Source: Spirochaetaceae bacterium
GTDB lineage: Bacteria; Spirochaetota; Spirochaetia; DSM-27196; PWMO01
NCBI GenBank assembly: GCA_003558175.1
Contig: PWMO01000341.1
Coordinates: forward strand, 1-5,100
DNA: 5,100 nucleotides
Reading direction: 5' to 3'
In this document: in pieces, positions 1 through 5,100 of the stretch
How positions within the stretch are numbered: position 1 is the stretch's first letter
Layout: each line of letters opens with the position of its first letter
Made by a program: the position numbers and the translations under genes
Notes under the pieces: model-generated
The model's input: only the letters and a program-made list of their open reading frames with translations
Databases searched by the model: none
Told to the model about the DNA's origin: nothing

Positions 1-2
1 GC

Positions 3-785
3 GACGAGCGCGAGCTGCTGGTGGCCGGCCGCCGCCATGGAAACGGACGGCACGACCGGACGGGCCTGGTCTCCCGCACGGCCGGCGGTGTGGGTGGCGG
101 TGTGGGTACCCGATTCAGTCTGAGCGGTGTCCGCACGCGCCTCGCGCGCTGGGCGGACCGGATTACAATTGACGAGCCGTCGCTGATTGAGGCGCGCGAA
201 CAGGCGACGCCGGGCTCACTGCTGATCATGCATCCGCTGGCACCGCACTCGATGAGCACCGCCGCGCTGCTCTCCGCCTACGCCCTGCTCATCCGGCCCA
301 ATGTGCAGTTTGGGTCAATCTGGGTGCTGCCCGAGGACCGACTGCCGCTGTCGGTGAGCCGACTGCTGCGGCACGGTCCGGAGTCTTCGCGCGGTGCGGA
401 GATGCTGCGCGGTGCGGAGATGCGGCACGAACCGGAGCGTCCGCGTGCCCGTGGGCGCGCGTGGGTCATTGCGGCGCGCGACGACGCCGACGGAACCCCC
501 GCCGGCACGGTGTACGACGGCGCGGAGCAGTTGAACCGCCTGCTGTCTGCCGGAGCAGCGCTGAGGCGCGTGGCGGTCGAGCTGACGACCGTCCCGGATG
601 AAGACGGCCTCACGCAGCGGGAGGATTCTTCGATGTTCCTGATCGGCCGTGCCAACGGGGCCGGTGGTACGCGGCTGCTGCGGCAGCTTGCCCGGAGCCT
701 GCCGCAGCACCACGCGCACGTTCGATCTGTGCACCTGCGCTTCCGGCTCGAAGACGCCGTGAGCGTGCAGGAACCGGAGGACTGA
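3..785 (+). CDS. Uncharacterised protein, 3' portion only (N-terminus beyond the left edge)
   Basis: The reading frame is open from the first complete codon at position 3 and ends at TGA 783-785, giving about 260 residues. A GTG at 21 could be a start, but the frame is already open upstream with ordinary codons and no ribosome binding site is obvious, so I treat it as the 3' part of a longer gene. I do not recognise the family. The first 40 or so residues are Gly/Arg-rich and low in complexity. A more ordered part follows: a hydrophobic stretch around 205-295 (SLLIMHPLAPHSM, then AALLSAYALLI), an Arg/Glu-rich middle, and a final part with WVIAARDDADG and VHLRFRLEDAV. The hydrophobic stretch is short and interrupted by His and Pro, so it is not a convincing membrane helix. 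Codon choice is strongly GC3-biased, which supports real coding. Two in-frame tandem duplications lie inside. It converges on the HD-GYP gene and has no evident functional link to it. Confidence 0.6.
   Translation, partial: DERELLVAGRRHGNGRHDRTGLVSRTAGGVGGGVGTRFSLSGVRTRLARWADRITIDEPSLIEAREQATPGSLLIMHPLAPHSMSTAALLSAYALLIRPNVQFGSIWVLPEDRLPLSVSRLLRHGPESSRGAEMLRGAEMRHEPERPRARGRAWVIAARDDADGTPAGTVYDGAEQLNRLLSAGAALRRVAVELTTVPDEDGLTQREDSSMFLIGRANGAGGTRLLRQLARSLPQHHAHVRSVHLRFRLEDAVSVQEPED
84..107 (+). repeat. 12-bp perfect tandem duplication (GGVG-type repeat)
   Basis: The unit GGCGGTGTGGGT occurs twice back to back (84-95 and 96-107) with no mismatch. It is in frame with the partial gene at the left edge and encodes a Gly/Val repeat (GGVGGGVG) in a low-complexity part of that protein. 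It looks like a replication-slippage product. Confidence 0.85.
389..424 (+). repeat. 18-bp tandem duplication, 17 of 18 identical
   Basis: The unit GCGCGGTGCGGAGATGCT at 389-406 is followed at once by a second copy at 407-424 that differs only in its last base. The length is a multiple of three, so the frame is kept, and it encodes a doubled RGAEM segment. The near-identity of the copies suggests a recent duplication in a tolerant charged linker. Confidence 0.85.
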
Positions 786-790
786 CACGG

Positions 791-1891
791 TTACGGCAGC
801 TGCACCTCGTCATGCGGTTGCTGCAGCCACTCACTCTGCGAAGGTTGTGCCGCGTCGCTTTGAATGCGTTCGATCTCGCTGTCTTCGATCAAATCGAGCG
901 CCCGAACGGCCATCGGACAGAATTGACTCCCGGTGTCCTGAGCGATGATTGCCCGCGCCGCAGAGAGTGGCCGTGCCTTGCGGTACGGGCGATCCGATGT
1001 GATGGCATCGAGGGCGTCTGCCACCGCGAACGCTCTTGCCTCCGGTGGAATCTCACTGCCTCCCAGTCCATCAGGATAGCCGGTGCCGTCCCACCGTTCA
1101 TGATGACTTCGCACCAACGGGACCGCACCCTTCAGAAACTCGATGCCTTGCAGCAGATGCACCCCGATGAGCGGGTGCTTCTTCATGATGGCCCACTCTG
1201 CGGCGGTCAGTGCTGCCGGCTTGCGGAGCACTTCGTCCGGGACACCGATCTTGCCGACGTCGTGGAGGAACGCGCCGCGCACGATTTGGGTCAGTTGTTG
1301 TGAATCGCTGAGTCCCAGGCGACGGCAGATCGCGGTAGTGAAACGAGCGACGCGAACGGAGTGCTCCTTGGTCTCTACGTCTCGGGTCTCGAGCGCGGAA
1401 CCGAGAGCGAGAATGGTCTGGGAGTAGGTTGCCTCTACCTGCAGCAGCGCCTGCTGAAGGTCGTGGGTACGGTTGTATACCAGAAGCTCCAGGTCCGCGC
1501 GATAGGCGTCAAGCTCCTGCTTCATGAGCCGGTGCTCGATCGCGCCCTTGATCGCTTCGAACACTTCGCCAAGATCGAGTGGTTTGAGTATGTAGTCGTA
1601 CGCCCCGCCGGTGAGCGCTTCGCGCGCGGTCTCGAGTTCGTCAACGGAGGTTATCATGATGACCGCGAGATTGGCGTCGATCTCGACAAGGCGCTGCAGC
1701 GTTTCGATCCCGTTCATTCGCGGCATCCGCACGTCAAGCAGAACCACGTCGGGCTTCCATGCCCGCGCAGTGGTGATTCCGGTTGCGCCGTCGCTTGCCT
1801 GCGCCACAACGTAGCCCTGCTCGCGCAGCGCGTACACAAGGACCTGGCGTACGCCGGCGTCATCGTCAATGACCAGTACTCCGTTACCCAT
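791..1891 (-). CDS. Response regulator with HD-GYP cyclic-di-GMP phosphodiesterase output domain
   Basis: A complete 366-residue soluble protein predicted to hydrolyse cyclic-di-GMP under control of receiver phosphorylation. Residues 5-120 are a REC domain with the full active site: D9 and D10, phospho-acceptor D53 (LLDVRMP), T81 and K103 (LKP). A helical, probably coiled-coil linker covers about 120-160 (LMKQELDAYRADLELLVYN). Residues 160-340 are the HD-GYP domain: E173 and H177 (HSVRVARF), the HD pair H210-D211 (FLHDVGKIGVPD), H239 (KKHP), H263-H264 (SHHERWDGTGYPDG, containing the GYP motif at 271-273) and D292 (VADALDAITSDRPYR). All eight expected metal ligands are present. The Glu four residues before the first His matches the family members that bind three metals. 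One oddity: the usual FDP near residue 325 is FCP. ATG at 1889-1891 follows GGGAG with a 6-nt spacer. The start overlaps the end of the hybrid kinase gene by 8 nt, which indicates one operon and a shared pathway. The tail of about 25 residues is Gln/Ser-rich and not conserved-looking. Confidence 0.96.
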   Translation of the reverse strand: MGNGVLVIDDDAGVRQVLVYALREQGYVVAQASDGATGITTARAWKPDVVLLDVRMPRMNGIETLQRLVEIDANLAVIMITSVDELETAREALTGGAYDYILKPLDLGEVFEAIKGAIEHRLMKQELDAYRADLELLVYNRTHDLQQALLQVEATYSQTILALGSALETRDVETKEHSVRVARFTTAICRRLGLSDSQQLTQIVRGAFLHDVGKIGVPDEVLRKPAALTAAEWAIMKKHPLIGVHLLQGIEFLKGAVPLVRSHHERWDGTGYPDGLGGSEIPPEARAFAVADALDAITSDRPYRKARPLSAARAIIAQDTGSQFCPMAVRALDLIEDSEIERIQSDAAQPSQSEWLQQPHDEVQLP

Positions 1892-4775
1892 CCGTTTCTC
1901 CCGTCAACGCGTGCTGTAGCGTGGTCACGAGACGATCCAGATCGTACGGCTTCTGCACGAACGCAGCGCCGCGGGAAATTACCTCTTCCAGATCGTCGAG
2001 CGTCTCGAGGTACCCGCTCGCGAACACAACGGGGGTATTTCTGCCGAGGAGATCCAGGATTCGGGTCCCCGACCCATCCGGCAGTACAACGTCACTCAGG
2101 ATGATGTCGAACCCGTGGTCTTCCGCGAGGAACCGTGTTGCATCGGTAATCGAGCCGGCAGCCGTGACCCGCATTCCGGCCGACGACAGCACCTGCTGTA
2201 CGATCTCCCTCACGGCCCGGTCGTCTTCGACCACGAGCACCCGGCCACCCACATCGCTGCGCCGATGCACCTGCCGGACGCTCATCACCTTCGCGCGCTC
2301 TTCCTTCGAGGCAGCCGGGAAGCTGAGCTCAAACGTGCTGCCGCGCCCGGGGACGGAGTCTACCCGAATGGAGCCGCGATGCTCTTCAACGATTCCGTAC
2401 ACGACCGGCAGTCCGAGACCGGTGCCTCGCTCGTGGCCCTTTGTGGAGAAGAACGGGTCGAACAGCCGCGCCTTCACCGAGTCGTCCATGCCGACGCCGC
2501 TGTCGATGACCGAGAGCACCACGTCCTCGTGATGCTCGCCGTCGAGGCCGTCAGTCGGGAGATTCGGGGCCGGTCCTTCCGTTTCGCTCTGAGCCTGCGC
2601 CGGAAGCCGTCGCGGAATGCGCCGGGTCTGGATGGTGACAACCCCGCCGTCGGGCATCGCGTCTCGCGCGTTGATTACGAGGTTCATGATTACCTGCTCG
2701 ATCTTGCCGGCGTCGCCTCGAATGACCGCCTTCTGCGGACTGAACTCGGTTTGCAGCCGGATGTTCTCCGGTATCAGGCGGGACAGCAGCTGTGAGACCT
2801 CTGCCACAACCGAGTTGAGGTCGAAGTCGTGCAGTTCGATGGGAGCTCGCTTGCTGAAGAGTAACAGCTGCTCAGTGAGGCGGGCGGCGCGATCCGTCGC
2901 AAAGCGGATTCCTTCGATGTGCGCGGCGATCTTGCTCTCCGGCTCCACTTCCATGCCCACCAGGTAGAGATACCCGTTGATGGCAGTGAGAATATTGTTG
3001 AAATCGTGAGCGACCCCACCGGCGAGGCGTCCGACGGTTTCCAGTCGCTGTATGCGTTGGATCTGTGCGTCTCGCTCCCTGAGCGACTCCTTGACGGCGA
3101 CCTGTTCCGAGAAATCACGGTTAAACGACAGCGCCGTCTCGACTGCGCCGCCCGGCAGGCATTCAGGGACGACGCTCGCCTGGATGTGGATCGTTCGGCC
3201 GGAAATTGTCGCGCTCCACTCCAGGATCCCGGCCTCGCCGTGGTTGAAGACACGGTCGATGGTAGCGTACCACAGCGCCACCGTCTGATCCTCGATACCG
3301 ATCTCCCCGGCCAGTTCAGCGAGCGTCTTTCCGATCGCGCGGTCGACCGTGAGTCCGAGGATCTCTATCTTGGAGTTCACCAGCAATACGCGACGCTCCC
3401 GATCGATGCGGATGATGAGGTCGGGCGCGTTCTCGATCAGCGACTCCAGTTGCATCCGTCTGGCGTTCATGTTCTCTTCGAACCACTTGCGCTCGAACAG
3501 GCGCCCGAGTTCGTGGCCGAGCACCCGCGTTGCGTGCCCGATGAACGGGTCAAACGTTCGCGGTTCACGGGAGTAGAGTTCGAACACGGCCGCGGCTCGC
3601 CCCGACGCGGTAACTGGAAACGCCAGGGCGGAATGAAGCCCCGATTGGAGCGCCGCCGCCCGGCGCTGAAAAGACGAAGCGTCGGCGATCACGTCAACCC
3701 AGACGCATTCTCTGGACTCCGCCGCCTGCCCGATGAGACCCGTTCCCGGGCGAAACTGAGCGTCCCGCGTGGCGCTGATGAACGATTGGTCCACGGTCTC
3801 TCCCGCCCAGACGTTGGTGGGCACCATTTGCTGATGGTGGCCGTTCCGCTCAAAGACGTGGGCGACATCCCATCCAAGGAACCGCCGTATCCGGTCCAGC
3901 AGAATGCGGAACTCGGGACCGTGGGTATCGAGACTGGCGGGATGATAGGAGACCTCGCGCAGCAGCTGTTGCAGGTCCTTTTCCTTGACGAGCCGTCGCT
4001 CGGCAGCGAGTTGCTGCGTAACGTCCCGGAAGATCACGTATACGAAGGCGGAGCCGTCCGCGTCATGCTGCACTGCGATGGTGGTATCGATGTCGAGCAA
4101 GCGATTGTCGTGATGGCGGACCGAGAACAGACGGCGCAGCTGGGTCTCTTCGTCGCTTGCTCCGATGAGGGGAGCCATTTCGTCTTCGGTCTGTTCGACG
4201 AAGCGCGTCCACGGCATGCCGATCAGGTCGGCCTCCGGGTACCCGAGAATGGTACCGGCCGCCGGATTGGCGTCGAGGATTTCGCCCCGCCGCCCCAACA
4301 CAAGGATCCCGTCCATGCTGCGAAGAAACAGCTGGGTGAGACGGGATTGCTGTGCCGCCGCTTCCCGTTCCGCGTTCTTCACCCTCCGACGCTGGTCCCG
4401 TTCACGAAGAACCCGCATGACGGTATTGGGGAGTCGTGCCAGGTTCCGTTTCAGAACGTAGTCTGCCGCGCCCTCCAGGATGAGCCCGGCCGCCATTTCG
4501 TCTCCGAGCGCGCCGGTTACAAGAATGAGGGGAGTATCCGGTTGCGCGGCGCGCAGGATGTGGATCGCGTCCAATCCGCTGAAGTGCGGCAGCCGGTAAT
4601 CGCTGAGAACGAGATCCGGTTCAAACTCGTGAACTTCGTGGATGAACTGCCGGCGGTCCGCCGTGATACGGAATTCGAAGCGGATATTTGCCGAACGCAG
4701 CGCCTGGACGGTGCGTTCACCGTCGTCTGCATCGGCTTCTACGACGAGAAAACGATAAAGAATGGACGTGTCCAC
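1884..4775 (-). CDS. Cytoplasmic hybrid sensor histidine kinase, REC-PAS-GAF-PAS-HisKA-HATPase-REC
   Basis: With GTG 4775-4773 as start the protein has 963 residues and no membrane segment. Domains: REC1, 5-125 (phospho-acceptor D59 in LSDYRLP, T87, K109); PAS1, 146-255, ending in VIFRDVTQQ; GAF, about 270-430 (PGTGLIGQAAES, GLHSALAFPV); PAS2, 443-560; a short coiled coil, 560-580; HisKA with H590 in AGGVAHDFNNIL; HATPase_c with N box (NLVINARDAMPDGG, N702), G1 DSGVGM 758-763, F box LFDPFFSTK 771-779 and G2 GTGLGLP 784-790; REC2, 845-957 (E850-D851, D895, S920, K942). The kinase core and REC2 look intact. REC1 has Ala14 where an acidic residue usually sits. A 30-residue linker rich in Pro, Gln, Glu and His (about 718-751) interrupts the ATPase domain. 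The frame extends to a GTG at 4817, but that codon lies about 5 nt from the predicted transcript start, whereas GTG 4775 has a ribosome binding site and gives MDTSILYRFLVVE, a typical REC start. It probably senses an intracellular signal and controls the overlapping HD-GYP regulator. The ligand cannot be read from sequence. Confidence 0.95.
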   Translation of the reverse strand: MDTSILYRFLVVEADADDGERTVQALRSANIRFEFRITADRRQFIHEVHEFEPDLVLSDYRLPHFSGLDAIHILRAAQPDTPLILVTGALGDEMAAGLILEGAADYVLKRNLARLPNTVMRVLRERDQRRRVKNAEREAAAQQSRLTQLFLRSMDGILVLGRRGEILDANPAAGTILGYPEADLIGMPWTRFVEQTEDEMAPLIGASDEETQLRRLFSVRHHDNRLLDIDTTIAVQHDADGSAFVYVIFRDVTQQLAAERRLVKEKDLQQLLREVSYHPASLDTHGPEFRILLDRIRRFLGWDVAHVFERNGHHQQMVPTNVWAGETVDQSFISATRDAQFRPGTGLIGQAAESRECVWVDVIADASSFQRRAAALQSGLHSALAFPVTASGRAAAVFELYSREPRTFDPFIGHATRVLGHELGRLFERKWFEENMNARRMQLESLIENAPDLIIRIDRERRVLLVNSKIEILGLTVDRAIGKTLAELAGEIGIEDQTVALWYATIDRVFNHGEAGILEWSATISGRTIHIQASVVPECLPGGAVETALSFNRDFSEQVAVKESLRERDAQIQRIQRLETVGRLAGGVAHDFNNILTAINGYLYLVGMEVEPESKIAAHIEGIRFATDRAARLTEQLLLFSKRAPIELHDFDLNSVVAEVSQLLSRLIPENIRLQTEFSPQKAVIRGDAGKIEQVIMNLVINARDAMPDGGVVTIQTRRIPRRLPAQAQSETEGPAPNLPTDGLDGEHHEDVVLSVIDSGVGMDDSVKARLFDPFFSTKGHERGTGLGLPVVYGIVEEHRGSIRVDSVPGRGSTFELSFPAASKEERAKVMSVRQVHRRSDVGGRVLVVEDDRAVREIVQQVLSSAGMRVTAAGSITDATRFLAEDHGFDIILSDVVLPDGSGTRILDLLGRNTPVVFASGYLETLDDLEEVISRGAAFVQKPYDLDRLVTTLQHALTGETDG
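1898..1902 (-). promoter_or_regulatory. Ribosome binding site of the HD-GYP regulator, inside the kinase gene
   Basis: On the minus strand GGGAG lies 6 nt before ATG 1891-1889. It falls within the last codons of the hybrid kinase gene, so ribosomes finishing the kinase end on the start site. This supports the ATG and suggests coupled translation. Confidence 0.7.
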
Positions 4776-4780
4776 GCGGA

Positions 4781-4787
4781 TCACCCC
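4781..4787 (-). promoter_or_regulatory. Ribosome binding site that decides the kinase start
   Basis: The minus strand reads GGGGTGA, then TCCGC, then GTG (4775-4773). The GGTGA core matches the end of the anti-Shine-Dalgarno complement and the 5-nt spacing is normal. No comparable site precedes the GTG at 4817, so this favours the shorter, 963-residue protein. Confidence 0.55.
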
Positions 4788-4828
4788 ATGACGGCGCGGG
4801 GGACCGGGGTCCCGCACCTGGTATGTTT

Positions 4829-4856
4829 ATTATAGACCAAATGGGTCAACTTTCAA
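4829..4856 (-). promoter_or_regulatory. Sigma70-type promoter of the kinase / HD-GYP operon
   Basis: Read leftward on the minus strand, TTGAAA (4856-4851, one mismatch to TTGACA) is followed after 16 nt by a perfect TATAAT (4834-4829). It lies in the only AT-rich patch of an otherwise GC-rich window. Transcription should start near 4822, giving a leader of about 47 nt before GTG 4775. This placement fits the kinase start and implies a single transcript for both signalling genes. A second TTGACC sits only 9 nt from the -10 box and is too close to be the -35. Confidence 0.7.
4833..4849. promoter_or_regulatory. Operator-like inverted repeat in the promoter spacer
   Basis: On the plus strand TAGACC, five bases (AAATG), then GGTCAA form a dyad in which 5 of 6 positions pair (the core GACC/GGTC is perfect). 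It lies almost entirely between the -35 and -10 boxes, where a bound repressor would block RNA polymerase or a MerR-type activator could realign it. The arms are short, so chance is possible. No regulator gene is seen next to it. Confidence 0.3.
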
Positions 4857-4860
4857 AGTG

Positions 4861-4908
4861 GTGCCGATTTTGTTGTTGCCACCCAACGGCACTGGCGCTC
4901 ACCGTGCC
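4861..4908. other. GC-rich inverted repeats upstream of the operon promoter
   Basis: GTGCCG (4861-4866) pairs perfectly with CGGCAC (4887-4892), and GGCAC (4888-4892) can alternatively pair with GTGCC (4904-4908). The two hairpins are mutually exclusive because they share an arm. Neither is followed by a clear T-run on either strand, so a classical intrinsic terminator is not supported. If the gene at the right edge does end at 5017, this could be a weak terminator for it; otherwise it may be chance pairing in GC-rich DNA. Confidence 0.25.
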
Positions 4909-5016
4909 TCCCGGGGCTCCACTTCGCTACAAGCCCGAGCCTCCACTCAATCCGCCATTCGAAGCGTTCCGGTAGCCCCTTCGCCGATGGTACCGCACCC
5001 CGCCCCTGATGCCGCC

Positions 5017-5100
5017 TCACGCCACCAGGTGCTGCGGCAGCTCCCCGCGCCCGAGCGCTACCGTGCGCTGCGTTACCTCCCCCCGCCGCAGCCGCACCGC
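5017..5100 (-). CDS. C-terminal fragment of an unidentified protein (start beyond the right edge)
   Basis: Reading leftward from the right edge, an open frame of 27 codons ends at TGA (5019-5017). The residues read AVRLRRGEVTQRTVAL, then GRGELPQHLVA, which looks like a normal protein C-terminus. Nearly all third positions are G or C. The same triplets are also open on the plus strand from an ATG at 4987, but that frame has no ribosome binding site and yields a Pro/His/Arg-rich peptide, so I favour the minus strand. It would be co-oriented with the kinase operon about 240 nt upstream and is probably transcribed separately. The fragment is too short to assign a family. Confidence 0.4.
   Translation of the reverse strand, partial: AVRLRRGEVTQRTVALGRGELPQHLVA

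Larger units (their letters stand above)
4776..5016. other. Intergenic region upstream of the signalling operon
   Basis: About 240 nt with no convincing gene. From left to right it holds the kinase ribosome binding site, the short leader, the leftward promoter with its dyad, and then about 110 nt (4909-5016) of GC-rich sequence in which I see only a weak GGGCT/AGCCC hairpin (4914-4918 and 4932-4936). Small frames here are shadows or random. Confidence 0.6.

Noticed and set aside
315..788. A 157-codon minus-strand frame opposite the left-edge gene
   Set aside because: The product is Arg/Gln/His-rich low-complexity sequence typical of a shadow frame; the plus-strand frame has the better composition and codon bias.
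772..792. Bidirectional intrinsic terminator between the convergent genes
   Set aside because: The stem is only 5 bp with an 11-nt loop and no T-run on either strand.
1361..2104. A 247-codon plus-strand frame across the kinase / HD-GYP junction
   Set aside because: It is antisense to two well-supported genes, crosses their overlap, and shows no domain or ribosome binding site.
2919..4835. A 638-codon open frame antisense to the kinase gene
   Set aside because: It is a shadow of the GC3-biased kinase gene. The product has no recognisable domain and unusual Arg/Asp/Val composition, and the opposite strand encodes a complete multi-domain kinase with all catalytic motifs.
4844..4849. TTGACC as the -35 element of the operon promoter
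   Set aside because: It is only 9 nt from TATAAT, far below the workable spacing; TTGAAA at 16 nt fits better.
4688..4975. A 95-codon plus-strand frame across the kinase promoter
   Set aside because: It begins inside the kinase gene on the opposite strand and runs through the promoter and leader; its composition is random-looking.
4987..5100. Plus-strand frame starting with ATG at 4987 and open to the right edge
   Set aside because: It has no ribosome binding site and a Pro/His/Arg-rich product. The same triplets on the minus strand give a more protein-like C-terminus. It cannot be fully excluded without the flanking sequence.
1..5100. CRISPR arrays, insertion sequences, tRNA genes or phage genes
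   Set aside because: I saw no spaced direct repeats, transposase motifs, terminal inverted repeats or tRNA-like cloverleaf sequence on reading both strands.

Overview
The window comes from a GC-rich bacterium with dense, strongly GC3-biased coding sequence and very short spacers. The phylum cannot be fixed from these genes. The architecture is typical of large-genome environmental bacteria (Gemmatimonadota, Deltaproteobacteria and similar), but that is only an impression. The one clearly AT-rich island (about 4821-4878) holds a good sigma70-type promoter.

Layout, left to right. (1) Positions 3-785, plus strand: the 3' end of a gene that enters from the left edge. It is an unrecognised protein with two small in-frame tandem duplications. 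(2) Positions 791-1891, minus strand: a complete response regulator with an N-terminal receiver (REC) domain and a C-terminal HD-GYP cyclic-di-GMP phosphodiesterase domain, with all expected metal ligands visible. It converges on gene 1 with only 5 nt between the stop codons. (3) Positions 1884-4775, minus strand: a large soluble hybrid sensor histidine kinase, REC-PAS-GAF-PAS-HisKA-HATPase_c-REC, whose 3' end overlaps the HD-GYP start by 8 nt. (4) Positions 4776-5016: an intergenic region with the kinase ribosome binding site, a near-consensus promoter (TTGAAA, 16 nt, TATAAT) read leftward, an operator-like inverted repeat in the promoter spacer, and GC-rich hairpin potential. (5) Positions 5017-5100: the probable C-terminal end of another minus-strand gene cut by the right edge.

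Genes 2 and 3 form a two-gene operon: a cytoplasmic multi-sensor hybrid kinase made just before, and translationally coupled to, a cyclic-di-GMP-degrading response regulator. The likely logic is that PAS/GAF input controls kinase autophosphorylation and phosphate reaches the HD-GYP regulator directly or through a relay, changing cyclic-di-GMP levels. With one phosphorylatable His, three REC domains and no Hpt protein in view, the phosphate route is open. The families are known. The details worth checking are the altered acidic pocket of the first REC, the loop insertion in the ATPase domain, and the promoter with its embedded dyad. I found no CRISPR array, insertion sequence, tRNA, rRNA or clearly novel system.
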